A stretch of DNA of 40,040 bases, taken from NCBI GenBank assembly GCA_041583135.1, contig JBFHGJ010000049.1:1-40040 (forward strand), given 5' to 3'. The DNA comes from JABSOG01 sp041583135. GTDB lineage: Bacteria > Pseudomonadota > Gammaproteobacteria > Enterobacterales > Alteromonadaceae. Below, piece by piece: positions 9,282-17,967 of this stretch. The notes beneath the pieces are model-generated. The model worked only from the letters and a program-made list of their open reading frames with translations. It was not told the origin of the DNA and ran no database searches. A program made the translations under genes and the position numbers. Numbering within the stretch: position 1 is the first letter of the stretch; the number at the start of each line of letters is the position of its first letter.

Positions 9282-9368
9282 TTTGAAATATCAAATGCTT
9301 TTGAAACAATTAAGGCTTTGTAGATCTATATACAGCCCTGTCCCGCTAATTTTGGTGTCTGACACCTT
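9282..9368. repeat. Direct repeat, copy 2 (REP-like end)
   Basis: This is the second copy of the block at 9122-9209, one base shorter. It ends with the perfect palindrome GGTGTCTGACACC at 9354-9366. A third palindrome, GGTGTCTGACACC at 9253-9265, lies between the copies without the upstream half of the block. The arrangement suggests unequal duplication around mobile palindromes. Confidence 0.7.
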
Positions 9369-9407
9369 GATTGGGCGGTCCATGCCCATTTGGGGTGATC
9401 TTTCAAA

Positions 9408-10037
9408 TCAAAGTACGATATCGTGACCGGCGACGGCGGCTTTGGCCGAGAGGTAGGGTTGGTTGTGGATATTGCAGTGTACGGCGGTATTGCGTCTATC
9501 GACGACTTTGATGCCGTGCTTTTCCAGCTGTCGCTGTTTGTCGGAGTTGTTCGACAATAAGATGATCTCGTTGATGTTAAGCGCCTTTAACATTTGCGCG
9601 GCAGCGGTGTAATCACGTAGGTCGTTACCAAAGCCTAAGTGGCTGTTGGCTTCGTAGGTGTTTTGTCCGGCGGCTTGCAGCTCGTAGGCATCCAGTTTGT
9701 TGTAAAGCCCGATGCCACGGCCTTCTTGGCGCAGATACAACAATATGCCGCCGTGCTGATAGATGCGTTGTTTGGCCTCATCTAACTGAGGGCCACAATC
9801 ACACTTTTGCGAAGCAAACACATCGCCGGTCAAACACTCGGAATGTAGTCGCACTAAGGGGATTTTGACGTTTTGCCAATCACCTAAACCGATGGCCACA
9901 TGCTCTCTTTCATCGCTTAAGTGATGATATGAGATAAAACTGGCTGGTCGTTCAAACCCATCGAGAGGTATTTCAACGATATTGCGAACCGTAGCTCTGA
10001 CGTCGTTCGCTGCTTGGGAAGGGTTCTCATCCTTCAT
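9408..10037 (-). CDS. ribA: GTP cyclohydrolase II
   Basis: This 209-residue protein catalyses the first committed step of riboflavin synthesis, opening the GTP imidazole ring. The zinc site is complete: Cys68, Cys79 and Cys81 in SECLTGDVFASQKCDCGPQL. The catalytic and GTP-binding stretch RQEGRGIGLYNKL follows, then the family C terminus with NPHN-like elements. The length is close to E. coli RibA (196), with a slightly longer N terminus. It stands alone on the minus strand, 99 bases downstream (in the direction of transcription) of the response-regulator gene. No FMN riboswitch was seen in the short upstream gap. The long 3' side leads into the repeat-bearing gap. Confidence 0.95.
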   Translation of the reverse strand: MKDENPSQAANDVRATVRNIVEIPLDGFERPASFISYHHLSDEREHVAIGLGDWQNVKIPLVRLHSECLTGDVFASQKCDCGPQLDEAKQRIYQHGGILLYLRQEGRGIGLYNKLDAYELQAAGQNTYEANSHLGFGNDLRDYTAAAQMLKALNINEIILLSNNSDKQRQLEKHGIKVVDRRNTAVHCNIHNQPYLSAKAAVAGHDIVL

Positions 10038-10136
10038 GCTATTCTCCGATGGATGCGGTAAAACTTAATCTCTTGGGCTATATTGGGGCTGGCTTTAGCT
10101 TTTTAAAGGGCTGGCAATGAAATTCACCTCAGTTCA

Positions 10137-10808
10137 TCAACCTTCCCATTTGTAGCCCAATCCGTATACCGATTTAATCAGCTCTCCCTCGCATGGCAAA
10201 ACCGCGAGTTTCTTACGAAGCTTTTTAATATGGCTGTCTATAGTACGTCCGCTCACGATTCTGTGATCACTATACATGTTGTCCATCAGTTGATCGCGAC
10301 TAAAAATATGCCCAGGCTCTTTATACAACTTATCCAACAGCTGAAATTCAATCGCCGTCAATTCAATTACCTGGCCTTCATAGCTGGCCTGACAACGCCC
10401 TTGATCCAGCTGTAGCTTGTTGTCTAAAGGCAGCTCATTGGAGCCGCTTCGGCGTAAAACCGCTTTAACCCGGGCAACCACTTCCCGTGGACTATAAGGC
10501 TTACAAATATAGTCATCAGCGCCAATCTCCAACCCCAGCAAACGGTCGATTTCATCGACTTTAGCGGTAACCATCAGCACAGGTATATTTGAAAAGGTGC
10601 GTAGTTCTTTACAGATCTCAAGACCATCTTTACCCGGCAGCATCAGATCCAGCAAAATCGCACTGGGATGATGATTTTTAACCCAGTCGATAACCTCACT
10701 ACCATGGTGCAGCATGCTCACCTGATAGTTCGCCACCGCCAGATAGTCGGCCAACACTTTGGCCAGCTTTTCTTCATCTTCTACAATCAGAATGTGTTGG
10801 GGATGCAT
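10137..10808 (-). CDS. OmpR-family response regulator (BaeR-like)
   Basis: This 223-residue protein has a receiver domain (about 1-118) with phosphoacceptor Asp54 in LLDLMLPGKDG, acidic pocket residues near positions 10-12 and a conserved Lys in the CKPYSPRE segment. A winged-helix DNA-binding domain (about 130-222) ends in the usual GLGYKW motif. It lies 43 bases downstream of the sensor kinase gene on the same strand and should be its partner. The overall pattern resembles BaeR. Target genes cannot be told from the sequence; the neighbouring alkaline phosphatase is one possibility. The ribosome site is weak. Confidence 0.88.
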   Translation of the reverse strand: MHPQHILIVEDEEKLAKVLADYLAVANYQVSMLHHGSEVIDWVKNHHPSAILLDLMLPGKDGLEICKELRTFSNIPVLMVTAKVDEIDRLLGLEIGADDYICKPYSPREVVARVKAVLRRSGSNELPLDNKLQLDQGRCQASYEGQVIELTAIEFQLLDKLYKEPGHIFSRDQLMDNMYSDHRIVSGRTIDSHIKKLRKKLAVLPCEGELIKSVYGLGYKWEG

Positions 10809-10851
10809 GTCAATTCATCAGCAAGGATTGATGGGCTGAGTTTAGCATAAA

Positions 10852-12366
10852 TCAGTGGTTGAGAAAGCCGGCAATGGGCAGTTCTATGCGCACCTGCAAG
10901 CCACCTTGCTCGGCCTTAGTTGCAACAATTGCGCCACCATGACCTTCAACAATTTTTTTGCATATGGCCAGCCCCAGCCCTGAGCCGCCGGTTTTGCGGT
11001 TGCGAGAATCTTCCACCCGATATAAATGTTCAAACAACTGAGGCAAATGTTCATCGGCTACCCCATGGCCGTCATCGGCAACCGTGATCTGCACATGACT
11101 ATCTTGCGCCTCAAGCGTAAGCCAAACCGCGCTACCGTCTTTGGCATACTTGGCACAGTTGCTCATCAAATTGACCATCAGCTGGGTCAATCGATCACCG
11201 TCGGCCCATACCATCACACTGTCATCACCCAGTTTACTGTGCAACGTAAGGTCGGCGACAGATAAAATATGCTGATACTGCGTCAGATCATCACTAAGCA
11301 ACTCGGCAAGGTCGATTTCCTCTTTGCGATATTTCAGCGCACCGATGTCATTACTGGCCAGCTCGTACAAGTCTTCAACCAAGCGCTGCAATCTCAAGGT
11401 TTCTTGATAACTTGACTGCACCTGTGCAATATCAAGCGGCCTGACACCATCGATGACCGCTTCCATTTCACCTTTCATCACCGCAATAGGGGTGCGTAAC
11501 TCGTGGGAAATGTCGGCTAACCAACGTTTTCTTGCCGATTCAGCTTCTTCTAATGTTGCTGCCAATTCATTGGCATCTCGGCTCAATTGTCCCAACTCGT
11601 CATTGCGCTTAAGACTCAGTCTTTGTTGATACTCCCCTTTGGCTAGCCTGTCCATAAATGCCGCCAACGCTTTTATCGGTCGAACCAGATTGCTGGCTAA
11701 AGGCAAGGCCACAACCACGGTCAGCGCCACTAAGCACAAGCTGATGATAATGTAGGCAATTCGCTGTTGCTCCAACAGCTCTAAAGCATAACCGTCATTG
11801 ATGCCATGACGTTTGGGAAATACCACATAACCGACAATTTTGCCGTCTACTTCGATGTTCAGCCAGTTGTCCGACACCTTGTATCTTTGCCCTCCCACCA
11901 CCAGCTGCTTATCGCTATCGAGTAAACTGATCTGCGCGGGACGATTACGCGGTAGAGGCCCTCGCCTTTCAATGCCGGCGACAGCGTCTGATGTTGGCCG
12001 TGGCTCAAACTCTGGCGGCCTTGGCCCTGCTTTTGGCGGCGCAAAACGCTCATCACCGGGTCGCCGCACTCCTTGGTGCTCAGGGCCAGAGGTTGGTGGC
12101 ACAAAGTTGGGGTGCTTATCTATCACTTGGGCTTTGTAGAGATCATGCAGTGTACGTTGACGCCCGGCTATCCATTGCCAACTTTGCTCGCGTCGATAGC
12201 CACGCTCAAGCGCTGCAACAAAAGACGTTAGGCTATCGCGGTCTTTGGTATTGACAAATTCCACCAAGCCACGGGTTAAACTCCACTGTATCGCCACAAA
12301 CATCAACAACACCAAACTGATGCCAGCGGCGAGAAAAGACACAAAGAGTTTATGTTGTATGCGCAT
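10852..12366 (-). CDS. Sensor histidine kinase (BaeS-like) with Pro/Arg-rich periplasmic loop
   Basis: This 504-residue inner-membrane kinase has TM1 at about 9-29 and a periplasmic domain at 30-200. TM2 lies at about 203-224 and a HAMP linker at about 225-280. The HisKA box DISHELRTPIAVMKGE carries phospho-acceptor His288. The ATPase domain has N, G1 and G2 boxes (NLMSNCAKYA, DDGHGVADE, GGSGLGLAICK). Residues about 95-145 of the sensor domain are unusually rich in Pro, Arg and Gly and look disordered. The gene precedes its response regulator by 43 bases. An AGG lies about 8 bases before the ATG. The stimulus is unknown; BaeS relatives respond to envelope stress. Confidence 0.88.
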   Translation of the reverse strand: MRIQHKLFVSFLAAGISLVLLMFVAIQWSLTRGLVEFVNTKDRDSLTSFVAALERGYRREQSWQWIAGRQRTLHDLYKAQVIDKHPNFVPPTSGPEHQGVRRPGDERFAPPKAGPRPPEFEPRPTSDAVAGIERRGPLPRNRPAQISLLDSDKQLVVGGQRYKVSDNWLNIEVDGKIVGYVVFPKRHGINDGYALELLEQQRIAYIIISLCLVALTVVVALPLASNLVRPIKALAAFMDRLAKGEYQQRLSLKRNDELGQLSRDANELAATLEEAESARKRWLADISHELRTPIAVMKGEMEAVIDGVRPLDIAQVQSSYQETLRLQRLVEDLYELASNDIGALKYRKEEIDLAELLSDDLTQYQHILSVADLTLHSKLGDDSVMVWADGDRLTQLMVNLMSNCAKYAKDGSAVWLTLEAQDSHVQITVADDGHGVADEHLPQLFEHLYRVEDSRNRKTGGSGLGLAICKKIVEGHGGAIVATKAEQGGLQVRIELPIAGFLNH

Positions 12367-12718
12367 TTATGTGACCTACAAGCAAATAAAATTTCCTTAA
12401 AATCGAATTGCTCCTTTAATCGCCATGATGGGTGAAAAGCGTTCAATTGTTAAGGGTAAAATGGCGTTTCCATATTTATTGCACATTTAGCCAAAAGCAA
12501 CTCTGACCAGAGCCGAGCCTGAATTTACCACAAATATGACAGCGTTTAACAATTGTGTTCAAGCGCTTAAATATTGACTGAAAACGACATAAAACCAAAG
12601 ACTTAAATAGCCCGACTGGCACCACTAAGTTAACACAACTGTCATCTTCAATTCACAAAACAGTCATCAGACCAGATTAGAGTGCGCGCCGTCTTTTAAT
12701 CAACAGGAATTCATAACC
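12367..12718. other. Divergent promoter region between kinase and alkaline phosphatase
   Basis: These 352 bases hold no gene. They contain Pho-box-like elements facing the phosphatase (12639-12667). A weaker TGTCATA-type site on the minus strand (12525-12542, 12 of 18 positions) faces the kinase. The rest is AT-rich with several CAATTGTT/AACAATTG-type stretches of unclear meaning. Confidence 0.5.
12639..12667 (+). promoter_or_regulatory. Pho-box-like tandem elements upstream of alkaline phosphatase
   Basis: CTGTCAT (12639), a degraded AATTCAC (12650) and CAGTCAT (12661) follow one another at exactly 11-base steps, the spacing PhoB uses. The 18-mer AATTCACAAAACAGTCAT matches 13 of 18 consensus positions by eye. 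The ATG is 52 bases downstream, a sensible place for an activator. The presence in front of a phosphatase strengthens the call. Confidence 0.55.
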
Positions 12719-14386
12719 ATGGCTTTCAAGCTGAACAAAACCCTTTGTGCAATGATGGTATCAACAGCATTGTTAGGTGGCTGTAACGGCAGCGATAATA
12801 ATGTCACAAATACACAAACCAATACACAACAGCCTGATACTAGCGGTCAAACCCAAGAGGTTACCAGTGTAAAAAATGTGATCATGATCATCGGTGACGG
12901 CATGGGTCCAGGTCAGTTAGGTATGTTGGAAGAATATGCGACTCGCGCGCCAGCTTCTATCTACAATGGTCACCCAACGGCAATGAGCACCTTCTCACAA
13001 CAAGGGGTTATGGGCTTATCGGCCAATGGTCCAAACGGTTCTTTGGTTGTTGATTCTGCCTGTTCGGCTTCACAATTGGCCACAGGTGTCCCTTCTGGCT
13101 CAGAAATGATTGGTCTTGACGCTGAAGGTAACCCGGTAGAAACCATCTTGGAAAAAGCCAAAGCCATGGGAAAGGCCACCGGTTTGGTTTCCGACACCCG
13201 TTTGACGCACGCCACACCGGCAGCATTTGCCGCACATCAGCCCCATCGTTCATTGGAAAACGAAATCGCCTATGAAATGCTCAACTCAGGTAAAGTTGAT
13301 GTTATGTTATCAGGTGGTTTGCGTCATTGGATCCCACAAGGTGTTAACTCTGACGAGCAAGTCAAAGCCGAAGTGGCCGCGCAAGTTGGCGAGCCTTCAA
13401 TCCGCATCAAGTCTAAGCGTAAAGATGACCAAAACCTGCTAACCCAAGCCAGCGACTTAGGTTACTCATTGGCATTTAACCGCGACGGCTTGGCCAGCGC
13501 CGAGGGCGAGAAATTGCTGGGTCTGTTTTCATACTCTGGAATGATGAACGGCGTTGCCTACACCAACAGCAAAGACAGCGCTGAACGTAAACAGCCTTCT
13601 TTGAAAGAGATGACGCTCAAAGCACTGGATGTGCTCTCTGCCGACCCGGACGGCTTTTTCTTGATGATCGAAGGCGGTCAAATCGACTGGGCCGGTCATA
13701 ACAATGATGCCGGTACTATGTTGCATGAGTTGTTAAAGTTCGACGAAGCAGTACAGGCAGTTTACGACTGGGTTAAAGAGCGCAACGATACTTTGGTATT
13801 GATCACCGCCGACCACGAAACCGGCAGCTTTGGTTTCAGCTACAGCCGCATGGAATTGCCAGAGGCGCGTCCACTGGAAGGTTCGGCTTTCCAAGACCGT
13901 ATGTACAAGCCAAACTTCAACTTTGGCGCACTGAACATTCTCGACAAGTTGTATCAACAAAAACAAGACTTCTACGGCATTTGGGATGAAGCAGCCAGTA
14001 ATGGCGACGGTAGCTTCCCAACGGCTAACAGCATGATGGACGCGATCAATGCCAACAGCGAGTTCAAAGTGACCATTGAAGAAGCTGAGCAAATTTTAGA
14101 GCGTGAATATAACGAATACTATGTTGCCGACCACAGCTACCTCTCTGCGACTGACTTCCCTAAAATCAACGACTTCAAAGAGTTTTACGTTTACGCCGAC
14201 GAAGTTCATCTGGACTTGATTGGCCGTAAATTGGCTAAGCGTCAAAACATTGTTTGGGGTACTGGTACTCATACTCATACGCCAGTACAAGTTGTGGCTT
14301 GGGGTCCTGATGCGGTAATCAAACCATTCGCCTCATTCCTACATCACACTAAAGTAGGTGAAATGGCCATCAACGCGATGGAGTAA
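12719..14386 (+). CDS. Alkaline phosphatase, lipoprotein form
   Basis: This 555-residue PhoA-family enzyme releases phosphate from phosphomonoesters. A lipobox (LGGC, Cys22) and an Asn/Thr/Gln linker show that it is membrane-anchored rather than freely periplasmic. Metal and active-site motifs are in order: GDGMGPGQ (Asp60) and DSACSAS with nucleophile Ser113. GGQIDWAGHNND, TADHETGSFG and the final metal His in GTHTHTPV follow. About 70 extra residues between the ADHETG and HTHTP motifs are rich in aromatic and acidic residues. An AGGA lies about 11 bases before the ATG. Upstream Pho-box-like elements point to phosphate-starvation induction. It stands alone on the plus strand and ends at a strong hairpin. 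Confidence 0.93.
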   Translation: MAFKLNKTLCAMMVSTALLGGCNGSDNNVTNTQTNTQQPDTSGQTQEVTSVKNVIMIIGDGMGPGQLGMLEEYATRAPASIYNGHPTAMSTFSQQGVMGLSANGPNGSLVVDSACSASQLATGVPSGSEMIGLDAEGNPVETILEKAKAMGKATGLVSDTRLTHATPAAFAAHQPHRSLENEIAYEMLNSGKVDVMLSGGLRHWIPQGVNSDEQVKAEVAAQVGEPSIRIKSKRKDDQNLLTQASDLGYSLAFNRDGLASAEGEKLLGLFSYSGMMNGVAYTNSKDSAERKQPSLKEMTLKALDVLSADPDGFFLMIEGGQIDWAGHNNDAGTMLHELLKFDEAVQAVYDWVKERNDTLVLITADHETGSFGFSYSRMELPEARPLEGSAFQDRMYKPNFNFGALNILDKLYQQKQDFYGIWDEAASNGDGSFPTANSMMDAINANSEFKVTIEEAEQILEREYNEYYVADHSYLSATDFPKINDFKEFYVYADEVHLDLIGRKLAKRQNIVWGTGTHTHTPVQVVAWGPDAVIKPFASFLHHTKVGEMAINAME

Positions 14387-14403
14387 GCCTCAACCCTTAA
14401 GCA

Positions 14404-14438
14404 AACAAAGTGCAATACCCTAGGTATTGCACTTTGTT
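14404..14438. terminator. Perfect bidirectional hairpin terminator
   Basis: The 16-base arms AACAAAGTGCAATACC (14404-14419) and GGTATTGCACTTTGTT (14423-14438) are exactly complementary around a 3-base loop. T-rich sequence follows on the plus strand and A-rich sequence precedes it. It lies between the convergent alkaline phosphatase and Sel1 genes and should stop transcription from both. Confidence 0.85.
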
Positions 14439-14451
14439 GTTTCTACGGCTG

Positions 14452-15840
14452 TCAATTACGCTCTTTTAGCAACTCATTGAGTTCATAATAGTAGTTCACA
14501 CCTTTGCCCATGGTCGCTGCCGAAACGACCTCGGTTAAATCCGCCAAAAACGACTTGGCGTCTTCATTTCCATTGTTGGTCGCAATTTTTGCCCAGCCAT
14601 AAGCTTTGACGATATAGGCTTCTTCAAAGTCTTTTTGATACAACTGAACATAGAGAACCGCTAAATTCAACTGGGCTGCCGGCAGGTTCATCCGCGCGGC
14701 CTGCTCAAGAGGCGCTACCGCTTGCTCATACTCCTTTTTGTCCCAAAGCGCCATAGCTTTGTTATACAGTGTCACTGATTCACTCTCGGCGGTATAAGAC
14801 GCTTCATCGTTATCGGCATCATTCTTACTACCAACCAATATGCCCTCCTCACGCTCAGTCATAGTGGCCGCCTTTTGCTGCCACAATTGCGCCTGAGTAG
14901 GGTCTTTGAACAGCTCATCGCTGGCATAGAGCTGGCTAAGCTTTACCGCCGCCGATTTGACCCCTTTATTGGCCAAGTCCAGCAACAGCTCATGACCTTT
15001 GCGACGCTCTTGCGCAGCGCTGAGCTTCAATAACAAGCTGGCAAGATTCGATTGCGCCAATTCAACGCCTTGGGCAGTACCGCGTTCATACCACAGTCGC
15101 GCTTTTTTCAAGTTCACTTCTCGACCCAACCCCAACTCATGAAGCAACCCGAGATTCACCTGAGCACCTCCATTGTTCTTTTCTGCCGCCCGCAACAACC
15201 AGTAATACGCCCTGTCATAATCTTTATAGGTCGAAGTGCCGTAGAAATAGTCGGTGCCAAGATAAGCTTGGGCTTCGACGTGGCCGAGTTTGGCAGCTTT
15301 GGTTAACCAATGAATATAAGCCTCATCGTTTTTAACCGCCCGTTCACCTTTGCCATAGGCCGCTGCCAACTTGAGGATCGCTGGTAAATAGTCTTCATTG
15401 GCCGAGCGCTGAAGATATTCGATATATTGTTTGTCGCTACCAGTCAGTCTGGCCACATGAAAGGGCGCATCGACGAGTTTGGTGCTTTTGATGTATTCGG
15501 AGGCTTTGATGAAGTACAGCAGCGCTTTGATGTCGTCTTTTGGATGACCTTCATCGCCAGAATACAAGTAACCTAAGATGTAGGATGCCCTTTGCGCAAG
15601 ATATTGCTCTGAGGTAAGCTGGTCTGAGACTTTACTCAGTAATTTGGCCGCTTTTTGAACGTCTTTTGGATAACCCTCTTTGCCTTTGAGGTAGTTAATG
15701 GCAAGGTTATATGCGGCAACTTCATTAAAGTTGCTCTGCTCAATAATCGTGTCATAAAGTGAATCAACTTTGGCCTGAGCCGGTAGTGTCATTACGCCTG
15801 ATAAACCAAGCACAATGGCGCCAACAAGTCGCTTTTTCAT
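14452..15840 (-). CDS. Periplasmic Sel1/TPR-repeat protein
   Basis: From the ATG at 15840 the protein has 462 residues. This start is chosen over one 12 codons upstream because it gives a clean signal peptide (MKKRLVGAIVLG..., cleavage after AQA) and has AAGGGA 6-7 bases before it. The rest is a run of Sel1-like repeats of about 36 residues. Examples are GYPKDVQKAAKLLSKV, GERAVKNDEAYIHWLTKAA and GREVNLKKARLWYERG. These form alpha-solenoids used for protein-protein contacts in the envelope. The C-terminal region (EYEQAVAPLEQAARMNLPAAQ) is TPR-like. The partner is unknown. It stands alone between the hairpin terminator and the GAF gene. Confidence 0.85.
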   Translation of the reverse strand: MKKRLVGAIVLGLSGVMTLPAQAKVDSLYDTIIEQSNFNEVAAYNLAINYLKGKEGYPKDVQKAAKLLSKVSDQLTSEQYLAQRASYILGYLYSGDEGHPKDDIKALLYFIKASEYIKSTKLVDAPFHVARLTGSDKQYIEYLQRSANEDYLPAILKLAAAYGKGERAVKNDEAYIHWLTKAAKLGHVEAQAYLGTDYFYGTSTYKDYDRAYYWLLRAAEKNNGGAQVNLGLLHELGLGREVNLKKARLWYERGTAQGVELAQSNLASLLLKLSAAQERRKGHELLLDLANKGVKSAAVKLSQLYASDELFKDPTQAQLWQQKAATMTEREEGILVGSKNDADNDEASYTAESESVTLYNKAMALWDKKEYEQAVAPLEQAARMNLPAAQLNLAVLYVQLYQKDFEEAYIVKAYGWAKIATNNGNEDAKSFLADLTEVVSAATMGKGVNYYYELNELLKERN

Positions 15841-15963
15841 CGTTTCCCTTATACGCCTTTCCGAGGCACTGTGCAAAGCACGGTATTATGCATAAAAAAC
15901 GAGCGATTACAAGCAACGACCCTTGTTGGCCGGTGGGATGCGCCACGCACCCCAACATAAAAA

Positions 15964-16590
15964 CTAAACCATTTGCTGCATATAAGGATGAGCGCTTAAG
16001 AAAACTTCTAAAGCCTTTTTCAATTCTTGACCAAAAAACTCAAGCTTATCGCTAAAGAAATTGGTCTCGTGGGCTTCACAATCGAATATACCGACCGTTT
16101 CGCCTGCGCTATTTAAAATAGGGCAACAAAACTCTGATTTGACCATAGCATCACAGCGATAGTAAGGTCCGTCATAATGCTCTACATCGGCGATATGATG
16201 AGCACTGGCATCCATAAATACCCGAGTATTGAGCGAAGTTTCATAGTGCTCTTTGGAGATTGGAAACTCCCCTTTTGACATGCTGCCTTGATAGGCGTAT
16301 TTGATCAGATTACCGTGATGATGCAAATAGATGCCAAACCAATCCACTTTGGTTTGTCCGGTAACAAAATGAACCAAACGATTAAGGCGGATCAGCAAGT
16401 CACGTAGCAAATCTCGCCCGTCGTCTGTTTCAACCAACTGGCTTAAATCAAACATCTCACCGGGCACTTTTACAATTGGACAGCTGCCATCTTCATTGAG
16501 CTGGGGCTGCTGATAACTGAATAAATGGTCGCTCTGATCAAAAGCGTTCACCGGCGCGTACAGCACCGATAATAAATCATGAAGGCGCAT
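15964..16590 (-). CDS. Small GAF-domain protein
   Basis: This 208-residue protein appears to be a single GAF-type sensor domain. The recognisable core (WFGIYLHHHGNLIKYAYQG, then SEFCCPILNSAGETVGIFDCEAHETNFF) covers about residues 85-185. The N terminus is helical and less conserved. GAF domains bind small molecules or respond to redox state; the paired Cys in EFCCPI and the Cys in FDCEAH could act in redox sensing, as in free-methionine-sulfoxide reductases, but I cannot assign that activity. It lies 96 bases downstream of the tolC-like gene on the same strand, separated by a hairpin, so it may or may not belong to that operon. Confidence 0.75.
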   Translation of the reverse strand: MRLHDLLSVLYAPVNAFDQSDHLFSYQQPQLNEDGSCPIVKVPGEMFDLSQLVETDDGRDLLRDLLIRLNRLVHFVTGQTKVDWFGIYLHHHGNLIKYAYQGSMSKGEFPISKEHYETSLNTRVFMDASAHHIADVEHYDGPYYRCDAMVKSEFCCPILNSAGETVGIFDCEAHETNFFSDKLEFFGQELKKALEVFLSAHPYMQQMV

Positions 16591-16629
16591 TATGTTGTGT
16601 TGATCCTGTTAGTTAAATAAGCGTATAGA

Positions 16630-16650
16630 CGGCTAGGCATAAGCTAGCCG
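16630..16650. terminator. Hairpin between tolC-like gene and GAF gene
   Basis: CGGCTAG (16630-16636) pairs with CTAGCCG (16644-16650) around a 7-base loop. On the minus strand no T-run follows, so termination after the exporter operon may be partial. On the plus strand ATTTTAT follows. Confidence 0.45.
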
Positions 16651-16686
16651 ATTTTATCACTTTTGACAAGATCTTAATTTATCCCG

Positions 16687-17967
16687 CTAAAACGTCACAG
16701 GTGCGCCAATGGCTAAGTCTAACTCTGCCAACGCAGTAAGATAGCGACTGAGGGCAGATACTCGGGTAATTTTGGTGGAGGTCAGCAGATCTTGTGCGTC
16801 CAAAACATCATTGGAGCTGCCAAGTTGCTCTTTATAGCGAATTTCACTGACGCGAAAGTTTTCTTCGGCCTGTTTAAGCGCCTGCTCTGAAACATTAAGG
16901 CTTTTTTGCGCCTCCATGACAGTCAAAAAGGCGCTTTGTACTTGCGACATCACCAGCACTTTTTGCTGTTCGGCTCTGAGTTTTTCAATCGACAAATCCA
17001 ATTCGGCAGCATCGATGGCTTTGTTGGTTTGCCCCCACTGCCAGAAGTTCCAGCTCATATTAAGCGATACCGTGGTCTCAAGCGCAGCCGGATTGTAATC
17101 GGCCCCATTGGCAGAGACGCCCGAGCTGAGGCTCAAACTGACCGTGGGCCACAATTGCGCCTCGGCGATTTCGAGATCTTTTGTCGCCAACTCAATATCT
17201 ATCTCACTTTGCTTTAGCTCAAGGCGATTAACCAACGCCTGCTTGAGCAAGCTTTTGAAATTGCTGGTGAAGGCAATATGCTGCATCTGCCCCTGCGGAT
17301 TGAATGGCGTCATCAGATCACGATTCATCAAGATATTGATGGTCGATTTGGCCAGTGCCAAGCGGTTTTGCGCGGCATAGATATCCTGCTCACCTTTAGA
17401 CACACGTACATGGGCCTGCAACACATCATTGCGCCAAATCTTACCGGCGGAATAAAACTCTTGCGCGTTTTTGCGGTGCTGCTTCAAGCGTGCCAGCGAA
17501 TCGACCGCCTCGTTATGCAGCACTTGCTCTTTAAGTAAGTTATACCAAGCTTGCTTGAGCTGAAACATTAGACTTTGGCGCTGCTTGCTCAAGCTTGAAT
17601 CGGCTCTGGCATTACGTAACTGTGACTTGCGCCAATTGGCCCAAATTGTCGGTTGGTATATCGGTTGTGACAACACCACCGAGGTAGCGTAACTGGTTTG
17701 TTCTTCTGCCGGACTAACTGTGTTTTGTAAGGTCTGAAAACGCCCAGAAGTCAGCGACATTGACGGTAATAGTTCGGTAAAGGCAATATCCTCTCCCGCC
17801 ATTTGTCCTTGCGCCTGCTTTTCTTTGATTTGCAGATCAAGGTTTTGCTGAAACGCGATAGCAGTCAGTTGCTTAAAGCTTAAGTTGGCGCCACCGGCGA
17901 CTTGAGCAGGTGCACTGCACGTAACGCAAAGTAATAAAGCCGCATTCAGATACCCGACATAGTTCAT
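16687..17967 (-). CDS. TolC-family outer-membrane channel of the M50/HlyD export operon
   Basis: This 426-residue protein has a signal peptide (cleavage after about APAQV). It shows the TolC/OEP pattern of two long alpha-helical barrel segments separated by beta-rich parts. Residues about 30-230 and 240-420 form two similar halves. The motifs LELKQSEIDIELATKDLEIAEAQLWPTVSL and SEIRYKEQLGSSNDVLDAQDLL are characteristic. Its ATG overlaps the stop of the HlyD gene by one base (TAATG), so translation is coupled. It is the last gene of the minus-strand exporter set and should give the exit through the outer membrane. Relation to the TolC superfamily is clear; the cargo is inferred from context. 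Confidence 0.9.
   Translation of the reverse strand: MNYVGYLNAALLLCVTCSAPAQVAGGANLSFKQLTAIAFQQNLDLQIKEKQAQGQMAGEDIAFTELLPSMSLTSGRFQTLQNTVSPAEEQTSYATSVVLSQPIYQPTIWANWRKSQLRNARADSSLSKQRQSLMFQLKQAWYNLLKEQVLHNEAVDSLARLKQHRKNAQEFYSAGKIWRNDVLQAHVRVSKGEQDIYAAQNRLALAKSTINILMNRDLMTPFNPQGQMQHIAFTSNFKSLLKQALVNRLELKQSEIDIELATKDLEIAEAQLWPTVSLSLSSGVSANGADYNPAALETTVSLNMSWNFWQWGQTNKAIDAAELDLSIEKLRAEQQKVLVMSQVQSAFLTVMEAQKSLNVSEQALKQAEENFRVSEIRYKEQLGSSNDVLDAQDLLTSTKITRVSALSRYLTALAELDLAIGAPVTF

Larger units (their letters stand above)
8688..9407. other. 720-base gene-free region with repeats
   Basis: I find no supported gene here. Next to the lipoprotein it holds the Pho-box-like site and two AGTGACG motifs 20 bases apart (8831 and 8851). 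From about 9120 to 9370 it holds an approximately 88-bp direct duplication and three GTGTC-GACAC palindromes. The middle section (about 8870-9110) is AT-rich and shows nothing I can name. Confidence 0.6.

Noticed and set aside
12525..12542. Pho box controlling the BaeSR-like kinase operon
   Set aside because: Only one half-site is good (about 12 of 18 positions) and it lies about 160 bases from the start; mentioned in the intergenic entry but not called as a site.
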